Positions 1-7,288 of a stretch of 21,672 nt of DNA are shown in pieces; position 1 is the stretch's first letter; each line of letters starts with the position of its first letter. Source of the DNA: Candidatus Cloacimonadota bacterium. Lineage in GTDB: Bacteria; Cloacimonadota; Cloacimonadia; Cloacimonadales; TCS61. The stretch spans positions 1 through 21,672 of the forward strand of contig JAIORR010000048.1 of NCBI GenBank assembly GCA_021108055.1. The letters run 5' to 3'. Below the pieces are notes generated by a model, which did not search any database, was not told the DNA's origin, and saw only the letters and a program-made list of their open reading frames with translations. Position numbers and translations under genes: made by a program.

Positions 1-60
1 TTCACGGCGTTCAGAAAAATACAAAGTAACCTTCCGAATCTTGAATATAAGAAAAAGTGA
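1..60 (+). CDS. C-terminal end of an upstream gene (partial)
   Basis: Frame 1 is open from the window edge to a TGA at 58-60. It encodes a 19-residue tail that ends in a lysine-rich stretch (...LPNLEYKKK). The 5' part lies outside the window, so no function can be given. The composition looks like a normal hydrophilic C-terminus. A strong palindrome follows the stop by 2 nt, which fits the end of a transcription unit. It may be a chance open frame. Confidence 0.4.
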   Translation, partial: FTAFRKIQSNLPNLEYKKK

Positions 61-62
61 AG

Positions 63-80
63 TCCCGCAAGCTTGCGGGA
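63..80. repeat. 18-bp perfect palindrome upstream of the LruC lipoprotein gene
   Basis: TCCCGCAAGCTTGCGGGA is a perfect, GC-rich palindrome with a HindIII site at its centre. It lies between the stop of the upstream partial gene and the ribosome-binding site (AGGAGG, 93-98) of the lipoprotein gene. It has no spacer loop and no U-tract, so it is a poor intrinsic terminator. It could be a dispersed repeat, an operator or an RNA processing hairpin. Confidence 0.6.
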
Positions 81-102
81 GGAAGGTAATGTAGGAGGAA
101 AC

Positions 103-2055
103 ATGAAAAATCTTTTATTGATATTAGTAATAACTTTATTACTTCTAAGTTGTTCAGAAGAATCGAGTGACCTTTTTAAAGAGGTTGATATGGAAGATCT
201 CGATATTTCTGACGATTTCAGTTTTAGAACTTCACAGGATGTAAATGTAAATATCTCCGTTTTTACTCGGGATAATGATCCCGTAGACGGAATTCATTTT
301 GCCGTTTACAAAGGAGACCCTACCGAAAATGATAACCTGCTCGCTCAGGGTGCAACCTTCACAGGTATTTTTTCGCAGAAAGTTATTGTTACCACCTACA
401 TCGATTCTCTTACAATTATTGGTTTCATGACAACAATGACCTTGCCGATCTCTAATAATGCCGTTACTTACCAGTTTGGAGGAGCTGTAGATCGTGGGAG
501 ATCCGGCGGCAGCAATTTTCCCAGAGATGATGATTTTGTATATCTCACTGCGTTTGATGAGAATGGCGTTCCGGAAGGTTTGCAATATGATTTAGTCTCC
601 GGAGATTTTCTTGCCAGAGTCAATGCTTCTCTACCGGAAAATCTTCCAGTTCCTACCTATCATCCCGATTACCTGCTGGAAGGAAGCGTTCTGAATATTA
701 TCCTGGAAGAAAATGCCAATGTTTATGTTACATTCGTTCATGAAGGAGCATGGTATAAAAACAGTCTGGGTTTTTACACTTATAATATAAATGATGGACC
801 TCCCGAAACACCGGATTCACTAATTCATACCATCATCTTTCCAAATGCATCCCTATATTATGGTGGCGGCGGATTGGCTCCGGGTGATAAACTTTATCTG
901 GGAGAATTCCCCGAAGGTACCGTAATAGGATGGTTCCTGGTAACAAAAGGTTGGACTGGTTCAGGTGTGAATCCCGATAGAACAAGATATTATTCAAATT
1001 CCGAATACAATCCCGAACATGCGAATCATCCGGAATATCATCAGCATACGGTTCTTTTATATGACGATCAGGAAGATAAAATATTACTTGCTTTTGAAGA
1101 CCTGCATCGTCCATATGGAGATAATGATTTTAACGATGCTGTTTTCTATGTTACTGCAGACCCAGTAGAAGCGGTTAATACTGAAAATATAAATCCGATG
1201 GATATTGAAGAAGACGATGATGCTGACGGCATTTCCAATATATACGACGATTATCCGGATGATCCCGCAAGAGCATTTGATAACTTTTATCCGGCAGAAA
1301 ATTCATACGGCACACTCGGATTTGAAGATTATTGGCCCAAGCAGGGTGATTTCGACATGAACGACCTGGTAGTAGATTACAATTTCAGGAATGTTCATGA
1401 TCCGCAAAATAAACTTTTTGATGTTGAAGCAAACATCATACTTCGTGCTATTGGTGCATCATATCACAACGGCTTTGCAATAGAACTGCCTTTTTCCTAC
1501 AGCGAAATTGAAAGCTGGGAAGGAGATAGCTGGGTCGATGTTGAATCTGCTGGCGAGCAGGCAATTGTAAGAGTATTTGAAGATGCTTATGATATTATCG
1601 ATCCCCCGGGTGAAGGTTTCGTAAATACCGACCTGCAATATCCATATTACGATCCTGTTACCATTCATTTCAAGATATATCTGAATAGCGGACTCAATCT
1701 TTCCAACCTGGATTACCTTCCTCCCTACAACCCTTTCCTCAGAGCAAATGGAAATATATATAAAGAAATACATTTACCGGATTATCCGCCAACAGACCTG
1801 GCTGATATATCATATTTCCAAACAGAAGATGACGATTCCAATCCTGCTTCGGGACGATATTACAAAACCGTGGATAACTTACCTTGGGCCATCGATATTA
1901 CTGAAAATTGGAACTATCCTATCGAAAGGTCTCAGATCACGTGGGGATATCTGGTTTTTCAATTCTGGGCAGAAAGTTCAGGATCAAATTACCAGGATTG
2001 GTTTCAACTTATCGAGGGAACAATAAACGAAGATCATATTTATATCCAGCCATGA
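103..2055 (+). CDS. LruC-domain surface lipoprotein (DUF4114 + calcium-binding-like + LruC)
   Basis: This is a predicted exported lipoprotein of 650 aa. I chose the ATG at 103 because AGGAGG lies 4 nt upstream and because it begins a clean lipoprotein signal: MKN, a leucine/isoleucine-rich core, then LLSC with the lipidated Cys at 17. The frame stays open upstream to a TTG at 73, but that lies inside a palindrome. Around residue 331 a DUF4114-like block contains EDL and DNDFNDAVF. At about 367-388 a run of Asp at alternating positions (DDDADGISNIYDDYP) resembles a thrombospondin type 3 or EF-hand-like calcium site. At about 405-425 comes the LruC signature, GFEDYWPKQGDFDMNDLVVDY. LruC proteins are large outer-membrane or surface lipoproteins of Leptospira, Bacteroidota and related groups, and their exact roles are mostly unknown. 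The stop codon overlaps the next gene's ATG (ATGA), which suggests translational coupling. Confidence 0.85.
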   Translation: MKNLLLILVITLLLLSCSEESSDLFKEVDMEDLDISDDFSFRTSQDVNVNISVFTRDNDPVDGIHFAVYKGDPTENDNLLAQGATFTGIFSQKVIVTTYIDSLTIIGFMTTMTLPISNNAVTYQFGGAVDRGRSGGSNFPRDDDFVYLTAFDENGVPEGLQYDLVSGDFLARVNASLPENLPVPTYHPDYLLEGSVLNIILEENANVYVTFVHEGAWYKNSLGFYTYNINDGPPETPDSLIHTIIFPNASLYYGGGGLAPGDKLYLGEFPEGTVIGWFLVTKGWTGSGVNPDRTRYYSNSEYNPEHANHPEYHQHTVLLYDDQEDKILLAFEDLHRPYGDNDFNDAVFYVTADPVEAVNTENINPMDIEEDDDADGISNIYDDYPDDPARAFDNFYPAENSYGTLGFEDYWPKQGDFDMNDLVVDYNFRNVHDPQNKLFDVEANIILRAIGASYHNGFAIELPFSYSEIESWEGDSWVDVESAGEQAIVRVFEDAYDIIDPPGEGFVNTDLQYPYYDPVTIHFKIYLNSGLNLSNLDYLPPYNPFLRANGNIYKEIHLPDYPPTDLADISYFQTEDDDSNPASGRYYKTVDNLPWAIDITENWNYPIERSQITWGYLVFQFWAESSGSNYQDWFQLIEGTINEDHIYIQP

Positions 2056-2956
2056 AACCAATAAATAGAAATCGTAAGATCGGAGAAATTTCCAACCAGT
2101 TAAAAGTATTTACAACGAATACTAAGAAGAAGTTCCACATCGAAAATATCAACTGGCTGGGAACAATGATAAAGCTGATTTTCAAATATACCTTTCTTTC
2201 AAAGATCGGATTAAAAAATGCAAAGAATATCAAATTAAGAAAAGCAACATTTGATTTTCCCAACCTTCCGGACAAATTCGACGGCTACAGGAGCACATCG
2301 ACTGCATACATTCACTTCACAAGATCATCGAAAAGCAGGTTTCCAAACTGGAATATGATATTTGTGTGCTTGGTGGAGATTATAGATTCCGCTCACGCGG
2401 GAATCCGCTTATTGCAATAGAAAAATTAAAACAGCTTCTTCCGATATTAATTAAAAAATCCCCCGTTTATGGTATCCTTGGAAATCATGACCAGTATGAG
2501 ATCGCAGAATTCCTTGATGAGAATAATGTTCATATGCTTATCAATGATAACTTCCGAATAGAAAAAAAGGAAGATTGCATTTACCTTGTCGGGATCGATG
2601 ACGGACATTATTTTGGAGCGGCAGATCTTCCGGAAGCAGAAAAAGAAATCCCCGAAAAAGAATTTAAAATATTACTTTCTCACTCACCCGAATTTTATAA
2701 AGAAGCAGAATCAAAAGATTATTCTTTGTATCTTGCAGGACACACACATGGAGGACAGGTCTGTTTGCCGGGAGGAATACCAATTATAAAAGAAGCTCCT
2801 GTTTCAAGCAACTTTATATCCGGGAAATGGTCTTTTAATGCCTTGAAGGGTTACACCTCAAAAGGAGTTGGGTCCAGCATGGTTCCGGTACGTTTCTTCT
2901 GTCCGCCGGAAATAGTGTTGATAACCTTAGAAAAGGCTCATCTTTCGGAAGGTTAA
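2052..2956 (+). pseudogene. YkuE-type calcineurin-like metallophosphoesterase, frameshifted
   Basis: Two reading frames together form one metallophosphoesterase of about 300 codons. The first frame starts at the ATG at 2052, which overlaps the LruC stop, and runs through a typical lead-in (...FPNLPDKFDGYR) to about 2291. The protein continues in another frame from about 2294 to the TAA at 2954-2956. The second frame carries LGGDYRF (GD metal motif), GILGNHDQ (GNHD), LLSHSPEF and AGHTHGGQVCLPGG (GHxH). The break is where the family has its first metal motif, S-D-[LI]-H. After frame correction the block reads H-I-D-C-I-H-S, so the DxH spacing is also wrong. Net loss is 1 nt (or gain of 2). This is either a genuine inactivated gene or an assembly error. 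YkuE-like enzymes hydrolyse phosphoesters such as UDP-diacylglucosamine-type envelope lipid precursors. The substrate here is unknown. Confidence 0.8.
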
Positions 2957-3006
2957 TATCTCTGATTTTAAATTCTTACACTTTGGGATATACTGTTTAT
3001 CATTGT

Positions 3007-3021
3007 TACGCCAAAGGCGTA
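3007..3021. other. Small hairpin between convergent genes
   Basis: TACGCC-AAA-GGCGTA forms a 6-bp stem with a 3-nt loop in the 85-bp gap between the converging metallophosphoesterase and glycerophosphotransferase genes. It could act as a weak bidirectional terminator, but neither side has a convincing U-tract. Nothing else is recognisable in this gap. Confidence 0.3.
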
Positions 3022-3041
3022 TTAATCTCGGTGGTTAAATT

Positions 3042-4208
3042 TTACAATCCCAATTCTTTTAATACAGCTTGATATGATCTTTCTGCTGCTGTTCCCGGGT
3101 TATACAACAGATCGGAGATCAGTTTCTCCTGTTTCTTTTTCTGTTCTTCAATAAGTTTTTTCATTTCCGGCGAACCCGTTAAAAGCTGCTGAATATATTT
3201 TTTCAATTCATCTAATTTCTTGAAGCAGATTGAAGTTTCGCAAATTCTTCTTTCTTCATAAGCATGTTGCTCACCTTCGAACCAGTCTTCGTTACAAAAG
3301 ATAAATAGAGGTCGTTTCAACAGACTGTATTCAAACGGAGCGGAAGTACCCGTATCGCTAATCATCACATCGGCAAGAGGATAGACTTCCTGGGTATTCG
3401 GACGTTTTATAATTACAATATTATCAAATCTATTTTCAAGTTCTTCTAATTTTCCTTTCCAATCCATTTCCGGGTATTGAGCATAAAGATAATGATGGGG
3501 TTTTATCAATAGTTGAACATCAAAAGAAGCCAGCATTTCGATGATCGCAACTCCAAATGCATGCAAAGAACCAAAAGGATTCCAATGCGGTGCATGGAGA
3601 ATGGTAAATTTATTTTTCGTTTTGTATTCCTTTTCTAATCTTTTTGTTAGAAGATATTCCTGCAGCAGAATATCGAGTTTGGGGTATCCCACGTTGTAAA
3701 TAGTGGGTTTCTGCGTCTTATCTTTGTATGCAAAATCCAGAAATTCGTTGAATTTTGGTCCCACGGTAAAATGAACATCAAATCTGTTGAGAACATCTTT
3801 TTTTTCATAAAATGCAGATATACCATTTCCATGATATACTTCTATTGTTTTTGTTTTAAGGAATGAAACCGGAAAATCCGGACCTGTGATCTCCGGACAG
3901 ATAAAAAGATCGAAATTAATGAACGGAGAAATCCGATTGGAGATAAGCAGTTTTTTTTCTATTCTTTTTTCAAGGTATTCGATTAGCGGTTTTTTCTTAT
4001 GCAGATATGCAAAATATATTCGTATGTTTTTATGTTGTTTCAATCTTTTATAAACAGGATATAGAATGTCATAAAAGTAGTCGTGATGCAGATTGAAGAC
4101 AATTGTTCTTATTCCCTTTCTTTTTGCATTTCTTATTACAAAGTAATAATAAATAAGCTTGAATATCTGAAGCGGATTTTTTAGAAGCATAAAAATAAAT
4201 CTTTTCAC
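3042..4208 (-). CDS. CDP-glycerol glycerophosphotransferase-like protein (paralogue B)
   Basis: This 388-aa protein resembles the Glyphos_transf family (PF04464, TagB/TagF-like), which transfers polyol-phosphate from CDP-glycerol or CDP-ribitol to a growing envelope polymer. The N-terminus has a hydrophobic, basic segment (residues 4-26) suited to membrane association. Family landmarks are in order: HG at 126-127, GYPKLD at 174-179, APHWN at 206-210, IKPHH at 235-239, and ADVMISDTGTSAPFEY at 279-294. The last corresponds to the family's D-x-x-I-[ST]-D-[YF]-S-S region but with T-G-T in place of Y-S-S. The start is a GTG with GGGGGAG only 2 nt upstream. It is supported by the paralogue, which also begins MKRF. 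It lies 34 bp downstream of that paralogue and is probably cotranscribed with it. The donor and acceptor cannot be read from sequence, and related enzymes also act in capsule and lipopolysaccharide synthesis. Confidence 0.75.
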   Translation of the reverse strand: MKRFIFMLLKNPLQIFKLIYYYFVIRNAKRKGIRTIVFNLHHDYFYDILYPVYKRLKQHKNIRIYFAYLHKKKPLIEYLEKRIEKKLLISNRISPFINFDLFICPEITGPDFPVSFLKTKTIEVYHGNGISAFYEKKDVLNRFDVHFTVGPKFNEFLDFAYKDKTQKPTIYNVGYPKLDILLQEYLLTKRLEKEYKTKNKFTILHAPHWNPFGSLHAFGVAIIEMLASFDVQLLIKPHHYLYAQYPEMDWKGKLEELENRFDNIVIIKRPNTQEVYPLADVMISDTGTSAPFEYSLLKRPLFIFCNEDWFEGEQHAYEERRICETSICFKKLDELKKYIQQLLTGSPEMKKLIEEQKKKQEKLISDLLYNPGTAAERSYQAVLKELGL

Positions 4209-4242
4209 TTCTCCCCCATTATGATTTTGTTTTAAGTAAAAA

Positions 4243-5409
4243 TTATATCCCCGATTCTTTTAAAATGGCTTTCACAGCTTCACCGGTTGCATTACCCGGA
4301 TGATAAAGAAAATTTTCGATAAGCTTTTCCTGATTTCTTCTCTGGATAGTAAGCTTTTCTTTCATCGAACTGCTTTTGTTCAGGATATTCTCAATTTCTT
4401 TTTTCAGTTCATCAAGGTTATGATAACAGAACGAAGTTCGGCATAACTCTCTTTCTACATCGACATGGTTATTGTTTTCAAACCATTTTTCTACACAATA
4501 AATGAACAAAGGTTTCTTTAGAATGCTGAATTCCAGAGCAGCAGTAGTGCCGGTATCTGTAATCATGATGTCGGCAAGCGGATAAAGTTCCTGAGTATTT
4601 GATCTTGAAACAAAAACGATATTTTTATGTTCTTTCTCAAGTTTCTTCAACCTTTCATACCAGTTATCTTCTTCGTATTTAACGAACAGGTAATTATGCG
4701 GTTTTATCAATATTTTAATGTCCATCTCAGCCAGTTCTTCTATCAGAGATTCACCAAACCTGTGAATGGAACTATGTTCATTCCAATGCGGAGCATATAA
4801 TATCACAGGAATCTTTCCAAGACCATAAAGTTCGGAAAGCTCTTTTGAAAGCGGGTCATCGCTGAGAAGTACATCTAGTTTGGGATAGCCGACATTATAT
4901 ATCTTCGGTTTCTTTTTTTTATCTCTGTAAGCAAATTCGATGAATTCATTGAATTGATTACCAATGGCAAAATGTATATCAAATCGGTTTAGAACATCAA
5001 TTTTCTCATAAAGATTATATGTTCCGGAACCGTGATATATTTCTATTGTTTTTGTTTTGAGAAAGGAAATTGGAAAATCGGGACCGGTTACTTCCGGACA
5101 GATGAACAGATCGAAATTAATGAAGGGAGTAATTGTGTTCGGCAGAATGAATTTTTCTGCGATATGCTTTGAAAGATATTCATGGAGTTGAGGATCTTTT
5201 TTGTTATAAGAAAAGTAGATAATAATTTTTCTGCTTTTACAAAGTTCTTTATAAACCGATTCGAAAATATCGAAGAAGTAATCGTGGTGCAGGTTGTAAA
5301 CTATTGTTCTTTTTCCTTTAACCTTATAATATAAAGTAAGAAAATTGTAATATATGAACTTGAAAATAAATATGGGATCACTTAGTAATATTATTATAAA
5401 CCGTTTCAT
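4243..5409 (-). CDS. CDP-glycerol glycerophosphotransferase-like protein (paralogue A)
   Basis: This is the first gene of the tandem pair, also exactly 388 aa, starting with ATG and an AGGA-type site about 6 nt upstream. It has the same order of motifs as its downstream copy: a hydrophobic N-terminus, GPDFPISFLKTKTIEIYHGSG, GYPKLD, APHWN, IKPHN, and ADIMITDTGTTAALEF. The two proteins are similar along their whole length, and one block (about 3838-3935 versus 5038-5133) is very similar even at DNA level, so they arose by tandem duplication. Family members act at the cytoplasmic face of the membrane and build teichoic-acid-like or capsule polymers. In a diderm a role in surface polysaccharide or glycolipid decoration is more likely. 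No CDP-glycerol synthase gene (tagD) is visible nearby. Confidence 0.75.
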   Translation of the reverse strand: MKRFIIILLSDPIFIFKFIYYNFLTLYYKVKGKRTIVYNLHHDYFFDIFESVYKELCKSRKIIIYFSYNKKDPQLHEYLSKHIAEKFILPNTITPFINFDLFICPEVTGPDFPISFLKTKTIEIYHGSGTYNLYEKIDVLNRFDIHFAIGNQFNEFIEFAYRDKKKKPKIYNVGYPKLDVLLSDDPLSKELSELYGLGKIPVILYAPHWNEHSSIHRFGESLIEELAEMDIKILIKPHNYLFVKYEEDNWYERLKKLEKEHKNIVFVSRSNTQELYPLADIMITDTGTTAALEFSILKKPLFIYCVEKWFENNNHVDVERELCRTSFCYHNLDELKKEIENILNKSSSMKEKLTIQRRNQEKLIENFLYHPGNATGEAVKAILKESGI

Positions 5410-5757
5410 TGGATTCCTCGATTTCTCGTTATTCAGTTTTTTAATTTCTATGATCTTCTTTAATAGTCAAGATTATTTTAAACAATTTTACAAATAAATT
5501 AGTTCTGTGAAATCGAGTGTTTTTTATCTTCCTGATCCGGCAACTGCTGGATTGTTCTCTGTATAGCATCCTGTTTTGATGTAAGCAGAAATCCATTTGT
5601 TTCTGTTACAAAAAAAGCAATTTTCTTCCCTTTGTGCCTTTGAGTCTGTGTAGTTTACATGCTATGTTAATTCATAAATAAAAAAGTATAAAAAAATCTG
5701 GACGCCTAATTTATCAGAACTATTCTGCCATATGTATTTTTTGATGGAGAATATACT
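5410..5757. other. 348-bp divergent intergenic region
   Basis: This gap separates the leftward glycerophosphotransferase pair from the rightward OmpA-lipoprotein cluster. It should hold both promoters. I see one fair candidate for the rightward unit, listed separately, and no convincing -35/-10 pair for the leftward one. There is no ORF of note, no RNA gene and no strong terminator hairpin. Confidence 0.5.
5640..5668 (+). promoter_or_regulatory. Candidate extended -10 promoter for the OmpA/AlkP cluster
   Basis: TTGAGT (5640-5645) and TATGTT (5663-5668) are separated by exactly 17 nt. A TGC triplet directly precedes the -10, as in an extended -10 promoter. Each hexamer matches the sigma-70 consensus at four positions. 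It lies about 85 nt upstream of the lipoprotein ATG. It is inferred from sequence alone. Confidence 0.3.
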
Positions 5758-6528
5758 ATGAAACTTATAAAAATTATTCCCATATTGCTGCTGATCATTT
5801 TTATTTCCAACTGCGTTAAAGTAAAGAATATCGCACCCAAAGAAAAAGGACTGGAATATAAACGAGTATTGATAAAAACAGAACCTACAAAAGCAAGATT
5901 GTTCCTGAACGGTGAGTATCTTGGTAAATCTCCTTTGAAAACAGATATCTGGTTTGCAAAAGAGCGAAAGATAAATATAAAAGCAGAGCCGATCTATCCA
6001 AATCAATTCCCCCAGAATATCTATCTTACCATTCCTCCCATTCCCAAAAAGATGACGATCTATATGGATCATCAACCAAAATCCAAAACAAATATCGAAT
6101 TAGAAGAAAAAGCAGAAATAAAAACACAATTGGCAAAAACAGATACCGTTATCTTGGAAAAGATGATCATTCACGAAATTCCTTTTGTACTTCCAACTAT
6201 TTATTTTATGCTGGATCAACATAAATTAAAGGAAAGTGAGTTATGCAAACTAAACGCACTAATAACACAGCTTCAGAACCATCCCGAGCTTATTATCACG
6301 GTTAATGGATTTGCAGATGAGCAGGGAACACCTGACCATAATATGGAGCTTTCTATGAATCGTGCCCAGACCGTTTCAAACTATTTAATAGAGCAGGGAA
6401 TAGATAATTCCAGGATTGAAACATTTGCTCGTGGCGAACAGACGATAATCAATAAAGAAGGAATTAAGCTGGAATTTGAACATACACGCATCGTAGAATT
6501 CCAGTTATCCACATTAAAAGAAGAATAG
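5758..6528 (+). CDS. OmpA/Pal-family lipoprotein with N-terminal PEGA domain
   Basis: This 256-aa protein begins with a lipoprotein signal peptide (MKLIKIIPILLLIIFISNC, lipid-modified Cys19). Residues 35-78 match a PEGA domain (VLIKTEPTKARLFLNGEYLGKSP), a small beta-sandwich common on surface proteins. Residues 148-250 form an OmpA C-terminal domain: IYFMLDQ, GFADEQGT (184-191), NMELSMNRAQTVSNYL (195-210) and RIVEFQ (244-249). D187 and R202 occupy the positions that bind meso-diaminopimelate in OmpA/Pal. It probably tethers an envelope membrane to peptidoglycan from the periplasm. GGAG about 10 nt upstream supports the start. It is the first gene of a likely three-gene unit, with 19 bp before the next gene. 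Confidence 0.85.
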   Translation: MKLIKIIPILLLIIFISNCVKVKNIAPKEKGLEYKRVLIKTEPTKARLFLNGEYLGKSPLKTDIWFAKERKINIKAEPIYPNQFPQNIYLTIPPIPKKMTIYMDHQPKSKTNIELEEKAEIKTQLAKTDTVILEKMIIHEIPFVLPTIYFMLDQHKLKESELCKLNALITQLQNHPELIITVNGFADEQGTPDHNMELSMNRAQTVSNYLIEQGIDNSRIETFARGEQTIINKEGIKLEFEHTRIVEFQLSTLKEE

Positions 6529-6547
6529 CGATAGCCCTGAAATCAAA

Positions 6548-7288
6548 ATGAAGATCAGCCAGTTCTTTTCCTGCATCAAAACACCTCTTGTTATTGTTTG
6601 TGTTATTCTCATCTTTTTTACGTTCTTTTCTTTTTTTATAATCGATAACATCGTGCTTATCGAAGAAAGCAGTTTACTAAAATTTTTATTCATCCATATT
6701 TTATTTCAACTGGACCTTCGCATGGAAGATAATGTTGCTCTATGGTTTGTGAGTATAATTATTCTTATCTGCGGATTTGCTTTTTTCATTTTAGGAAGGA
6801 AAGATATGAAATTACCTATTGATAACTTACAAAAGTTCATTCTTAAAATTATTTCCATCTATTTTTTATTTCTATCTATGAATAAGGTCATTCCACTGCA
6901 GGAAAGTATCTGGAATAAAATTCTGACAGAAATATTTGAAAAAGGAATTCTTTTTTATGCAGGCATTTCCTGGTCTTACATTTTTTTTATTCTGAAAATA
7001 ATATTTTTCGTTTTTCTTATTCTAACTTTCAGGAAACTGCTCGTTCATATTAATTCAAAAAAAATAAAGGCTAAAATATATTTCCTGATATTTTCAGGAG
7101 CTTTTCCCCTCATTATTATACTGAAAGCATTTGAAATCCAATCGATATTGTATGGTTACCCGCAAACCATTTTGTCCTGCTTCATAGAATTTCTGGGATT
7201 AACTGCTTTTTTGAGTCTGTTTTTATTATTAAATTTCATTATTGGATATTATGAATCACAAGAAACCGGATTGGAGGATAAATCATGA
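6548..7288 (+). CDS. Polytopic inner-membrane protein of unknown function
   Basis: I do not recognise this family. The 246-aa product is very hydrophobic, rich in Ile, Phe and Leu. About six membrane segments can be drawn, near residues 12-37, 58-80, 90-112, 138-163, 176-195 and 206-234, with short, mostly basic loops. No catalytic motif stands out. The start lacks a clear ribosome-binding site, so it may be translated by coupling to the upstream lipoprotein 19 bp away. Its stop overlaps the ATG of the downstream phosphatase-superfamily gene by 4 bp (ATGA). That tight arrangement suggests it works with that enzyme, for example as a membrane partner, but this is inference. Confidence 0.6.
   Translation: MKISQFFSCIKTPLVIVCVILIFFTFFSFFIIDNIVLIEESSLLKFLFIHILFQLDLRMEDNVALWFVSIIILICGFAFFILGRKDMKLPIDNLQKFILKIISIYFLFLSMNKVIPLQESIWNKILTEIFEKGILFYAGISWSYIFFILKIIFFVFLILTFRKLLVHINSKKIKAKIYFLIFSGAFPLIIILKAFEIQSILYGYPQTILSCFIEFLGLTAFLSLFLLLNFIIGYYESQETGLEDKS

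Noticed and set aside
73..102. TTG at 73 as the LruC start
   Set aside because: It lies within the palindrome and would put ten charged residues before the signal peptide. The ATG at 103 has a strong AGGAGG.
1908..2420. A 170-aa protein starting inside the LruC gene
   Set aside because: The part before 2052 is out-of-frame LruC coding sequence. Only 2052 onward belongs to a gene, the 5' half of the broken metallophosphoesterase.
3007..3021. Hairpin as a proven bidirectional terminator
   Set aside because: The stem is only 6 bp and neither strand has a U-tract. It is kept only as a low-confidence structural note.
5662..6075. 137-codon minus-strand frame covering the start of the OmpA lipoprotein gene
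   Set aside because: It is antisense to a clear signal peptide and PEGA domain, with a low-complexity composition and no family resemblance.
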